Assembly (NCBI GenBank): GCA_904390925.1
Contig: CAJFMB010000092.1
Span: forward strand, 1-35,972
Length of the DNA: 35,972 bases
Direction: 5' to 3'
Source: an uncultured Subdoligranulum sp.
Lineage (GTDB): Bacteria; Bacillota; Clostridia; Oscillospirales; Ruminococcaceae
In this document: positions 1 to 6,271 of the stretch, one piece after another
How positions within the stretch are numbered: the stretch's first letter is position 1
Layout: every line of letters begins with the position of its first letter
The notes under the pieces: generated by a model
What the model was told of the DNA's origin: nothing
The model's database searches: none
The model's input: the letters and a program-made list of their open reading frames with translations, nothing else
Program-made: the position numbers and the translations under genes

Positions 1-27
1 GTGTATTTCCTTCGTGACATACGAACA

Positions 28-67
28 CCCCCTGTATAGGTTTATTGTCCTACACAGGGGGCGTTTT
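28..67 (+). terminator. Terminator-like hairpin at window edge
   Basis: Arms CCCCCTGTATAGG (28-40) and CCTACACAGGGGG (49-61) pair over 13 positions with one A.C mismatch and an 8-nt loop. CGTTTTGTC follows. It looks like an intrinsic terminator of a gene lying to the left. Because it sits immediately before an in-frame but headless reductase gene, it suggests that the sequence to its left and the reductase body were not originally contiguous. Confidence 0.5.
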
Positions 68-72
68 GTCTA

Positions 73-795
73 TTGTCCGTTTTTACTGGTTCGGTTCATC
101 GCCATCTGGGCTTTTCCTGCCACGGTGCCATTGACGTGCTCCGGCGTTTTCTGGATGCCTACGGGGAGTACATGGAATTCTGCCAGATTCAGCTGAACTA
201 TCTGGACTGGAATTTCCAGGATGCCAAGGCAAAGGTGGAGCTGCTCAACGAGCGGAAGATTCCCATCTGGGTGATGGAACCGGTTCGTGGCGGCCGTCTG
301 GCCAACCTGCCTGAAGAAGCTGAAAAGCAACTGCGGGAGCTTCGCCCGGACGAAAAGACCCCTGCCTGGGCATTCCGATTCCTGCAATCTGTGCCCGGCG
401 TGACCATGGTTCTGTCCGGCATGACCAGTCTGCAGCAGGTGAAGGACAATATTGACACATTTGCCGAGGAACGTCCTCTGAGTCAGCAGGAGTTTGATAC
501 CATCGTTTCCATTGCTGACGGAATGGTAAAAGGCGGCGTTTTGCCCTGCACAGCCTGCCATTACTGTACCAGTCACTGTCCCATGCATCTGGATATTCCC
601 AGACTGCTGGCACTTTACAATGAGCATATTTTCACCGGCGGCGGCTTTATTGCGCCCATGGCGATTGACGCACTGCCGGACAACAAAAAGCCGTCTGCCT
701 GTATTGCCTGCCGCAGCTGTGAGGCAGTCTGTCCCCAGCAGATCAAGATTTCGCAGGCCATGGCAGACTTCTCCCACAAACTCGGCCTGAAGTGA
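73..795 (+). CDS. 4Fe-4S aldo/keto reductase, 5'-truncated
   Basis: This is the C-terminal two thirds of a ferredoxin-fused aldo/keto reductase. The frame enters the family at HLGFSCHGA, a mid-barrel strand, and continues through IQLNYLDW, WVMEPVRGG and the VLSGM nucleotide-site region. Two Cys clusters follow, CTACHYCTSHCP and CIACRSCEAVCP, expected to hold two [4Fe-4S] clusters. Family members are usually about 370-390 residues; only about 240 are present. The first 130-150 residues, which carry the catalytic Tyr/Lys of the barrel, are missing. The only start is a TTG at 73 with no ribosome binding site, and the frame has a TAG at 37-39. The gene is therefore either a pseudogene created by a deletion or junction near 65-85, or an assembly artefact at a contig end. 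The family is confident; a functional product is unlikely. Confidence 0.75.
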   Translation: MSVFTGSVHRHLGFSCHGAIDVLRRFLDAYGEYMEFCQIQLNYLDWNFQDAKAKVELLNERKIPIWVMEPVRGGRLANLPEEAEKQLRELRPDEKTPAWAFRFLQSVPGVTMVLSGMTSLQQVKDNIDTFAEERPLSQQEFDTIVSIADGMVKGGVLPCTACHYCTSHCPMHLDIPRLLALYNEHIFTGGGFIAPMAIDALPDNKKPSACIACRSCEAVCPQQIKISQAMADFSHKLGLK

Positions 796-830
796 CAGGT
801 CTAACGATAAACAGCACAATAATGAAAGAA

Positions 831-860
831 CCGCCCCGCTGCGTTGACGCAGCGGGGCGG
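831..860. terminator. Strong bidirectional terminator
   Basis: A perfect 13-bp stem CCGCCCCGCTGCG with a 4-nt TTGA loop lies between the reductase (+) and the tRNA (-). Read on the minus strand it is followed by TTCTTTCATT, so it probably ends the tRNA transcript. Read on the plus strand it is followed by TCTTCG. Confidence 0.85.
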
Positions 861-868
861 TCTTCGTA

Positions 869-950
869 TGCGGGTAACAGGGGTCGAACCTGCACATCAT
901 CAGATACCAGATCCTAAGTCTGGCGCGTCTGCCAATTCCGCCATACCCGC
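869..950 (-). tRNA. tRNA-Leu (anticodon UAG)
   Basis: The minus strand gives an 82-nt class II tRNA. The acceptor stem is GCGGGTA/TACCCGC with discriminator A. The anticodon arm is CCAGA-CTTAGGA-TCTGG with anticodon TAG, which reads CUA/CUG leucine codons. A long variable arm is present, and the T arm carries GGTTCGACCCC. CCA is not encoded: TAC follows the discriminator base. A consensus promoter lies upstream and a GC-rich terminator 8 nt downstream, so this is a single-gene transcription unit. Confidence 0.95.
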
Positions 951-969
951 ACAATGCAATTTCTAAATT

Positions 970-998
970 AGTTTAGCAAGCAACAGCCGATTTGTCAA
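970..998 (-). promoter_or_regulatory. Sigma-A promoter of tRNA-Leu
   Basis: On the minus strand, TTGACA (993-998) is followed after exactly 17 bp by TAAACT (970-975). This places the transcription start near 963, about 12 nt before the tRNA 5' end. Confidence 0.8.
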
Positions 999-1040
999 AT
1001 GCCCTTTGTAAAATGCAGTATTTGCCACAATCCAGAATCC

Positions 1041-1071
1041 ACAATAAATCGCGGCTCCCTTGCACATACTG
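1041..1071 (+). promoter_or_regulatory. Candidate sigma-G/sigma-F promoter of spoIVB
   Basis: ACAATA (1041-1046) and CATACTG (1065-1071) are separated by 18 bp. The B. subtilis sigma-G pattern is TGAATA-N17/18-CATACTA, so the match is 4/6 and 6/7. In B. subtilis spoIVB is made in the forespore under sigma-F/sigma-G. The predicted leader is only about 15 nt but contains the ribosome binding site. The call is tentative. Confidence 0.35.
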
Positions 1072-1092
1072 TATGACAGGGAGATGATAGGT

Positions 1093-2301
1093 ATGCGCAA
1101 ACTCTGCCGGCGAATGGCTGCGGCGGCTTTGGGGCTTCTGTTGCTTGGAGCCGCGGGCTTGTATCTGCTGAACCGTGCATTGCCGGACACATTTACAATC
1201 CAGCCAAACCAGCAATTGTCCATTGCCTCCATGCCTTGGCTGACAGCGGACAGTCCCCGGCAGGCAACAGAGGCACCGGTGAATGCCTCGGCCAGGGATA
1301 CTGGCGGCAGCCAGACACTTCGCCTTTTTGGCCTGATTCCGGTCAAAACCGTGCAGACAGTAACAGAGGCACAGCGGTACGTGACAGTCTGCGGAACGCC
1401 CTTTGGCGTCAAAATGTTTTCAAACGGAGCGCTTGTGGTTGCGTTTTCGGATCTGTATACCGATTTGGGCAGTGAAAACCCTGCAAAGGAGGCAGGACTT
1501 CGTCTGGGAGATCTGATTGTCTCGGCCGGGGGGCATACCGTTCGGAACAATGAAGAACTCAGCTCGGCCATTGCAACGGCGGGCGGAAACGCGATGGAAG
1601 TGGTTTATCTCCGGGATGGCAACCGGTGTACCTGCACGCTGACGCCGGTACAGGATCAGGATGGCAGTTATAAGGCTGGTGTCTGGGTGCGGGATTCCTC
1701 GGCTGGTATTGGAACCCTCACCTTTGCAGATACGGAAAATGGAACATTCGCCGGACTGGGGCATGCCATCAGTGATACGGATACCGGGGCCTCTATTTCT
1801 TTGCTCTCCGGAGAAATTGTCCCGGTCACCATTACCGACTGCATTGCGGGGACCGCAGGGGCTCCGGGAGAGCTTCGAGGGGAGTTCTCCGGTGATGAAG
1901 TACTTGGCACTGTACTGGCCAATCAGGATACCGGCGTGTATGGCAGATTGTCGGGACAGGTCTCCGGAACGGAGTACCCTGTGGCAAACATGCAGGAGGT
2001 CAGAACCGGCGCCGCACAAATTCTGACAACGGTGGACGGAGCCGGTCCAAAACTGTACGATGTGCGCATCGAATCCGTGAATCTGAATGCCAGCGACCCC
2101 AATCGCAATATGCTGATCCGGGTGACAGACCGTGATCTGCTGCAAAAGACCGGAGGAATTGTGCAGGGCATGAGCGGCAGCCCCCTGATACAGGACGGAA
2201 TGCTGGTGGGAGCAGTCACCCATGTGCTGGTCAATGATTCAGCCAGGGGATACGCCATCTTTGCCCAGACCATGTTGCAGGCGGCGGACAGGGTGGTTTA
2301 G
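1093..2301 (+). CDS. spoIVB: SpoIVB sporulation signalling peptidase (S55)
   Basis: In B. subtilis this serine peptidase is secreted from the forespore into the intermembrane space, where it cleaves SpoIVFA to trigger pro-sigma-K processing. The 402-residue product has a membrane anchor at residues 8-26, a PDZ domain at about 100-185 (AGLRLGDLIVSAGG) and the S55 peptidase domain from about 195. The catalytic His is in GLGHAISD (H224) and the catalytic Ser in GMSGSP (S363). B. subtilis SpoIVB is 426 aa. The ATG at 1093 was chosen because AGGGAG at 1078-1083 is 9 nt upstream; the in-frame ATG at 1084 touches that site. The genes spoIVB and spo0A are also neighbours in B. subtilis, but here a regulator on the opposite strand separates them, and recN is not upstream. 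Confidence 0.95.
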   Translation: MRKLCRRMAAAALGLLLLGAAGLYLLNRALPDTFTIQPNQQLSIASMPWLTADSPRQATEAPVNASARDTGGSQTLRLFGLIPVKTVQTVTEAQRYVTVCGTPFGVKMFSNGALVVAFSDLYTDLGSENPAKEAGLRLGDLIVSAGGHTVRNNEELSSAIATAGGNAMEVVYLRDGNRCTCTLTPVQDQDGSYKAGVWVRDSSAGIGTLTFADTENGTFAGLGHAISDTDTGASISLLSGEIVPVTITDCIAGTAGAPGELRGEFSGDEVLGTVLANQDTGVYGRLSGQVSGTEYPVANMQEVRTGAAQILTTVDGAGPKLYDVRIESVNLNASDPNRNMLIRVTDRDLLQKTGGIVQGMSGSPLIQDGMLVGAVTHVLVNDSARGYAIFAQTMLQAADRVV

Positions 2302-2303
2302 AT

Positions 2304-2394
2304 GGCAAACACGGAACAGGCAACCTCTTATAGGGCTGCCTGTTCTGTGCGTATTAGGAGGAAGACTGTGCCTCGACGGAATGTTTGCCTTTTT
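2304..2394 (+). terminator. Possible nested terminator after spoIVB
   Basis: An outer stem GGCAAACA (2304-2311) / TGTTTGCC (2382-2389) is followed by TTTTTCTCT. It encloses a second stem, GAACAGGCA (2314-2322) / TGCCTGTTC (2337-2345). The large loop makes this weaker than a classic intrinsic terminator. It could act as alternative structures controlling read-through toward the convergent regulator gene. Confidence 0.4.
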
Positions 2395-2406
2395 CTCTGG
2401 TTATGA
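2368..2406 (+). other. Candidate 12-residue micropeptide ORF
   Basis: A GTG at 2368 lies 6 nt after a perfect AGGAGG (2356-2361). It opens a 12-codon frame giving MPRRNVCLFLWL and a TGA. The peptide has a basic start and a hydrophobic tail, a pattern seen in short hydrophobic signalling peptides. It overlaps the 3' arm of the putative terminator and faces the 3' end of the HTH-TPR gene. The ribosome binding site is real in the sequence; the function is speculative, and the frame could be chance. Confidence 0.2.
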
Positions 2407-2435
2407 AAAGAAGAATTATCTGGAATCATCCCTTG

Positions 2436-3479
2436 TTAAGGGCACCCTGCACTTTTCTGCTGGAGTCGTGAGATTTCCTTGTGAACGCGCTCCACCTCAC
2501 AACCTTCCGTGAGGTTCCATTCCTGTTTCAGCATCTCCAGTTGTTCATTTAAACTGTCGATGGCGTCATCGTATTTTCCCTGAATTTCGTAGATCATCGC
2601 TGTGGTAATCTGAGCGTCTGTATATTTTGGGGAGGGCTGCAACTCCTGTGCCTTCCTGTAATAGAAAACGGCGTCATCGTATCGGCAAAGGTGTGCCATG
2701 GCGTCGGCCATACAGGCAAAGGTCAGCCAGTCATCACGGTGATCCTCCAGCATCTGATGCCAGGTGTCTTCTGCCTCTTGATGTCGGCCACGCTTCCAGC
2801 AGATCCGCCCAAGGTAAAATGCGACACGACAACTGTGATCCACTTTGGCAAGTGCGCGGCATGTGTTTTCGGCCTCATCCAGACGATTGTCGGCAAGCAA
2901 TTCCTCCAACAGCCACAGATATCCCCCGGGATAGGCCGGGTTCTCTTTCACAAACTCCTGATAATATGCGATCCGTTTGCTGTGATTTGCAAAATCCCAG
3001 TCCGGAACGGTTCCTTCCTGTGCGCGTTGCAGATTACAGTGGTTTTCTTTTACTTGCGGCGACAGCTTCAATGCCTCCTTGGCGTAGAATTCAGCGGATT
3101 TACGAAGACTGTCTGCCCGGTGATTGAACAGACTGGCCAAAAGTCGGAGTGCATCATTCTTGTAAATGCTCTCGTTGAGGTTGCGTTTTAATAGCGCCTC
3201 AGCCTGTCGGTATTCTTCTTCTGTCAATGTATCCTGCATTTCAAGCATGTTTTCAATGCGGGCAAACTGGGCTTGCTCCGAAAAATCGAACAGGTCATCA
3301 ATGCGGCATCCAAAATAAATGGCGATTTCCGGAAGCAGTTGGATGTCTGGCATGGAAGTTTCATTCTCCCATTTGCTTACCGTTTGGAAGGACACATTCA
3401 ATGCTTTGGCCAGCGTGTTCTGGGTGATCCCCTTTTGCAGGCGCAGATATTTTATTTTAGTTCCTAACGTCAATTTCAT
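2436..3479 (-). CDS. XRE-family HTH regulator with TPR repeats
   Basis: The 347-residue product begins with a Cro/C1-type helix-turn-helix at about residues 5-62 (ITQNTLAKALNVSFQTVSKW). It continues as an alpha-helical array with several TPR-like units (residues about 95-330, for example the YDDAVFYYRKAQEL and YDDAIDSLNEQLEML segments). This layout matches peptide-sensing or ligand-sensing regulators related to RRNPP proteins, but the family is broad and the ligand unknown. The ATG at 3479 was chosen because AAAGGAG precedes it by 5 nt. It sits in reverse orientation between spoIVB and spo0A and is divergent from spo0A, with a recognisable promoter at 3553-3581. The position suggests, but does not prove, a link to sporulation control. 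Confidence 0.85.
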   Translation of the reverse strand: MKLTLGTKIKYLRLQKGITQNTLAKALNVSFQTVSKWENETSMPDIQLLPEIAIYFGCRIDDLFDFSEQAQFARIENMLEMQDTLTEEEYRQAEALLKRNLNESIYKNDALRLLASLFNHRADSLRKSAEFYAKEALKLSPQVKENHCNLQRAQEGTVPDWDFANHSKRIAYYQEFVKENPAYPGGYLWLLEELLADNRLDEAENTCRALAKVDHSCRVAFYLGRICWKRGRHQEAEDTWHQMLEDHRDDWLTFACMADAMAHLCRYDDAVFYYRKAQELQPSPKYTDAQITTAMIYEIQGKYDDAIDSLNEQLEMLKQEWNLTEGCEVERVHKEISRLQQKSAGCP

Positions 3480-3552
3480 AGTTACTCCTTTGGCGCTATG
3501 CATGTATAAATGGATTGGTCTGGACATCAGGCGGCCGCTGCATCCTGAAATT

Positions 3553-3581
3553 ATTATAGAAAGCTGTGGATGCAAAAACAA
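3553..3581 (-). promoter_or_regulatory. Promoter of the HTH-TPR gene
   Basis: On the minus strand TTGTTT (3576-3581) is followed after 17 bp by a perfect TATAAT (3553-3558). The predicted start near 3546 leaves a leader of about 65 nt before the ATG at 3479. Confidence 0.6.
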
Positions 3582-3821
3582 TTGCGGGAAAGGAGAATCT
3601 GTTTTTTGAAACGGAGAAAAACCATAGAAAGACTTATTGCTTGTGTATCCTGGATTTTCGCATCAGGAGGGGAGTGCGTGTGCGGCAAAACTATTTGACA
3701 GTCTGCGCCCGGGATTGCCATGAATGGAAAAAAACGTAAATCAATAATTCCCCTAAAAACCGGATGTTTCCCTCAGATGCGGTGCGAAGGTTTTGTTTTT
3801 GTGTGGGAATGTCAGATGCGC

Positions 3822-3838
3822 TGTCGAATTGTGTCGAA
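3822..3838 (+). promoter_or_regulatory. Tandem Spo0A-binding sites (0A boxes) upstream of spo0A
   Basis: Two copies of TGTCGAA, the core of the B. subtilis 0A box, lie at 3822-3828 and 3832-3838. Their starts are exactly 10 bp apart, one helical turn, as expected for side-by-side binding of a Spo0A dimer. They sit about 80-90 bp before the predicted spo0A start point, a position compatible with autoregulation. Confidence 0.65.
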
Positions 3839-3879
3839 CGAAACTTGGAAATTAGCTGGAATAATTTGGAAGAATCCCC

Positions 3880-3914
3880 TTGAAGAACATGGTAAATTAT
3901 GGTAATATTACCAT
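3880..3914 (+). promoter_or_regulatory. spo0A promoter overlapped by a palindrome
   Basis: TTGAAG (3880-3885) and TAATAT (3903-3908) are 17 bp apart, a good sigma-A-type promoter. The -10 hexamer lies inside a perfect 16-bp palindrome, ATGGTAATATTACCAT (3899-3914). A further half-site, ATGGTAA, lies 10 bp upstream at 3889-3895. The arrangement looks like an operator for a dimeric repressor blocking the promoter. The HTH-TPR neighbour is one candidate binder. A convincing sigma-H promoter with correct spacing was not found. Confidence 0.55.
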
Positions 3915-3957
3915 TGTCACGAGAACACAGACATTCACATAAAGGAGACTGCGTGCT

Positions 3958-4719
3958 ATGGAGAAAATCAAGTTTGTGATGACGGACACCGGGGCGGACG
4001 TTTCGGCGCTTTGCAAGGCAGAGCTGGAGGGACGGGGCATTGATGTGACAGTGTGTGAGCGCAACGGAGCCAAAGCACTGGAGACCCTTCTTGCGCAGCA
4101 TCCTCAGGTTGCAATGCTGGACGCATTCATGCCGGACCTTGACGCCATTGCAGTAAAACAGCGGTATGAAGCCCAGGTTGGACACAGCTCCGCCAAAACA
4201 ACGTTCTTTGTGACAGGCGCTTTCCAGAACGAAGCGGTAGAGCAGGAACTGCTGGACAACGGGTTTGCGTTTTTCTTTGTCAAACCATTTGACGAGACGG
4301 TTCTTGCATCCCGGGTGCTGAAAGCGGCCGGTACCCCGGCGCCGCATATTACCCTTCCACAGGACAGCGATGAGCTGGTCGTCACGGAGATTCTTCACCA
4401 GATCGGCGTTCCCGCCCATATCAAGGGATATCAGTTCCTCCGCGATGCCATTTTGCTGACCATTGATGACCACGAATATATCAATGCGGTCACCAAACGG
4501 CTGTATCCGGAGATCGCCAAACGCAACGGAACTACGGCAAGCAGGGTGGAACGCGCCATCCGCCACGCCATCGAAGTGGCCTGGGACCGCGGTGATGTGG
4601 ATACCCTCAACAGTTATTTTGGGTACACCATTCACAATCTGCGCGGCAAACCGACAAATTCGGAATTCATAGCGATGATTGCTGACAAGATCCGCCTGGA
4701 CAAAAAACGCCGTGCATGA
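3958..4719 (+). CDS. spo0A: Spo0A, master regulator of sporulation
   Basis: This is a response regulator that, when phosphorylated, activates and represses early sporulation genes. The 253-residue product has a receiver domain (about 1-120) and the highly conserved Spo0A DNA-binding domain (about 140-250), with [35 protein letters not shown] and [17 protein letters not shown]. The phosphoacceptor Asp is D55 (VAMLDAFMP), with switch T86 and K109 in VKPF. The acidic pocket is incomplete: aligned to B. subtilis D10-D11, this protein has D10 but T11. The linker is short. AAGGAG lies 10 nt before the ATG. Tandem 0A boxes and a palindrome over the promoter suggest autoregulation plus a second regulator. 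Confidence 0.97.
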   Translation: MEKIKFVMTDTGADVSALCKAELEGRGIDVTVCERNGAKALETLLAQHPQVAMLDAFMPDLDAIAVKQRYEAQVGHSSAKTTFFVTGAFQNEAVEQELLDNGFAFFFVKPFDETVLASRVLKAAGTPAPHITLPQDSDELVVTEILHQIGVPAHIKGYQFLRDAILLTIDDHEYINAVTKRLYPEIAKRNGTTASRVERAIRHAIEVAWDRGDVDTLNSYFGYTIHNLRGKPTNSEFIAMIADKIRLDKKRRA

Positions 4720-4758
4720 GTGCATCATGTTACATTTCGCTATCTTGAACTTCGGGGA

Positions 4759-4796
4759 AAATACCTCCTGCCGGACTGTGTCCGCAGGGGGTATTT
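4759..4796 (+). terminator. Terminator after spo0A
   Basis: AAATACCTCCTGC (4759-4771) pairs with GCAGGGGGTATTT (4784-4796) with one wobble, closed by an inner GGAC/GTCC stem. GTGTAT follows. It separates spo0A from ispDF, about 40 nt after the spo0A stop codon. Confidence 0.75.
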
Positions 4797-4851
4797 GTGT
4801 ATACACCGGCAAATGTCGGATTTCTGCACCGCATTTGTAATACTGTGGCGG

Positions 4852-4911
4852 TGGATTTTTTGTCGAAATGCCTGTATAATGATACAAACAGAGACCAATT
4901 TTCAAATTGGT
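4852..4911 (+). promoter_or_regulatory. ispDF promoter with internal 0A box and leader dyad
   Basis: A consensus TATAAT lies at 4875-4880, with a weak TGGATT -35 at 4852-4857 (17-bp spacer). TTTTGTCGAAAT, an excellent 0A box (core TGTCGAA at 4861-4867), occupies the spacer between them, a position usually associated with repression. Just after the predicted start is a dyad ACCAATTT-TC-AAATTGGT (4894-4911), a second possible operator or small hairpin. Confidence 0.55.
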
Positions 4912-4943
4912 ATGGACAGAACAACAGGTTGGAGGGCTGAACA

Positions 4944-6080
4944 ATGGGGACAACAGATGGCAGGACAGTAACGGCCATTCTGGTGGCGGCAGGCGCATCC
5001 CGCCGGATGGGATTTGATAAACTGGGGTTCCATCTTCCGGATGGCCGCACGGTTTTGGAAACCAGTCTGGCCGCTTTTGACAGGCATCCTGCTGTTACGC
5101 AGATCGTCCTGGTGGCAGGCGGCAATTTTGATGTCTGCCAGGCATTGGCTGCCCGCTGCGCAAAACCGACGGTGGTGGTGCACGGAGGCGCAACCCGTGC
5201 AGACAGTGTCCGTGCAGGACTGGCGGAAGCGGAAGGCAAACTGGTTGCCATCCATGATGCGGCAAGACCCTTTGTCAGCGGTGAAGTCATTACCAGAACC
5301 CTGGAGGCTGCCTGGGAGTGTGGAGCCGCCGCACCGGCAGTGGCGGTCAAGGATACCATTAAAATTGCCTCCCGTGGGGTGGTGCTGAACACCCCGGACA
5401 GAAATACGCTGTATGCAGTGCAGACCCCTCAGTGCTTCTGGCGCGAGCGGTATCTGGAAGCGCTGGACCGTGTGCAGGGGGAGACGGCATCCGCTGTCAC
5501 CGATGACTGCAGCCTGTTTGAGCTGGCGGGATTTCCTGTTCACCTGGTGGAAGGAGAATATGCCAACACAAAAATTACCACAAAAGAGGATCTGAAAGGG
5601 GAAACCAGCATGAGAATTGGCCACGGATATGATGTGCATCGCCTGGTGGAAGGCCGCAAGCTGATTCTGGGCGGTGTGGAAATTCCTTATGAGAAGGGGC
5701 TGCTCGGACATTCTGATGCGGATGTGCTGCTGCATGCCATTTCCGATGCGCTGCTGGGGGCGGCGGCGCTGGGGGACATCGGCAAACATTTCCCGGATAC
5801 CGACCCCCGCTATAAAGGGGCCGATTCCCTTGAACTACTGCGGCAGGTTGGGGTCATGCTCAGGGAGGCGGGTTATACGGTGGGAAATATTGATTCCACC
5901 ATTCTGTGCCAGGCCCCAAAGCTGGCTTCCCACATTCCTGCCATGCGGCAAAATATAGCCAGTGCGCTGGGGATCGATGCTGGTGCGGTGAGTGTCAAGG
6001 CGACTACCGAGGAAAAACTGGGCTTTACCGGTTCCGGGGAAGGAATTGCGGCTCATGCCGTGGCATTGATCCTGGCGTAA
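4944..6080 (+). CDS. ispDF: Bifunctional IspD-IspF fusion (MEP pathway)
   Basis: Residues 1-222 form IspD, which couples CTP to 2-C-methyl-D-erythritol 4-phosphate. It shows AAGASRRMG (15-23) and K26 for CTP binding, HDAARP (104-109), VKDTIK (135-140) and TPQ (161-163). Residues 223-378 form IspF, which makes the 2,4-cyclodiphosphate. It starts [12 protein letters not shown], with metal ligands D230, H232 and H264, and ends with the family signature [20 protein letters not shown]. The enzymes catalyse non-consecutive steps of isoprenoid precursor synthesis, with IspE between them. Most Firmicutes encode them separately; the fusion is best known from alpha- and epsilon-proteobacteria. The junction is continuous with no stop codon. 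GGAGGG lies 7 nt before the ATG. Confidence 0.95.
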   Translation: MGTTDGRTVTAILVAAGASRRMGFDKLGFHLPDGRTVLETSLAAFDRHPAVTQIVLVAGGNFDVCQALAARCAKPTVVVHGGATRADSVRAGLAEAEGKLVAIHDAARPFVSGEVITRTLEAAWECGAAAPAVAVKDTIKIASRGVVLNTPDRNTLYAVQTPQCFWRERYLEALDRVQGETASAVTDDCSLFELAGFPVHLVEGEYANTKITTKEDLKGETSMRIGHGYDVHRLVEGRKLILGGVEIPYEKGLLGHSDADVLLHAISDALLGAAALGDIGKHFPDTDPRYKGADSLELLRQVGVMLREAGYTVGNIDSTILCQAPKLASHIPAMRQNIASALGIDAGAVSVKATTEEKLGFTGSGEGIAAHAVALILA

Positions 6081-6107
6081 AAACGGTGTGAAATACGCCA
6101 AAAAGCT

Positions 6108-6191
6108 TTGCGCAGATTCGATTCTATGTTATACTTATTTTATATCTGGCAAAACGGCTTTGGGAGAAGAGTTCCTGTAATCTGTTTTGCC
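6108..6191 (+). promoter_or_regulatory. Promoter and structured leader of cdaA
   Basis: TTGCGC (6108-6113) and TATACT (6130-6135), spaced by 16 bp, form a likely sigma-A promoter. The leader then contains GGCAAAAC (6148-6155) pairing perfectly with GTTTTGCC (6184-6191) across a 28-nt loop. No T-run follows, so this is a leader stem and not a terminator. I recognise no known riboswitch. Confidence 0.5.
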
Positions 6192-6271
6192 AAAATGGAT
6201 TCGCCGGCAGTACGACAGGTTGAATGATCGGAGATACCGCCGACGGCAGGGGGAGAGGAGGACATACGCTG

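Larger units (their letters stand above)
3480..3957. other. Long regulatory gap between HTH-TPR gene and spo0A
   Basis: This 478-bp gap holds the divergent promoters of the HTH-TPR gene and spo0A, two 0A boxes and a palindrome, each listed separately. It also contains a 21-codon frame at 3674-3739 (+). That frame starts with GTG just after AGGAGG (3665-3670), encodes a basic, Cys-containing peptide and has no known homologue that I can recognise. Longer open frames here lack ribosome binding sites and do not look coding. Confidence 0.5.

Noticed and set aside
70-954. 294-codon open frame on the minus strand
   Set aside because: It runs antisense to the aldo/keto reductase and through the tRNA-Leu and its terminator. 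It has no ribosome binding site and its Cys/His/Arg-rich composition is typical of shadow frames.
3847-3875. Possible sigma-H promoter for spo0A (GGAAATT and GAAGAAT)
   Set aside because: The spacer is 15 bp instead of about 11-12, and the -35 lacks the conserved A before GGA. The sigma-A-type promoter at 3880-3908 fits better.
3720-3905. 60-codon plus-strand frame upstream of spo0A
   Set aside because: It runs through the 0A boxes and the spo0A promoter, lacks a ribosome binding site and shows no recognisable feature.
3691-4998. 435-codon open frame on the minus strand over spo0A
   Set aside because: Spo0A on the plus strand is unmistakable. The antisense frame crosses the spo0A terminator and the ispDF promoter and shows no domain.
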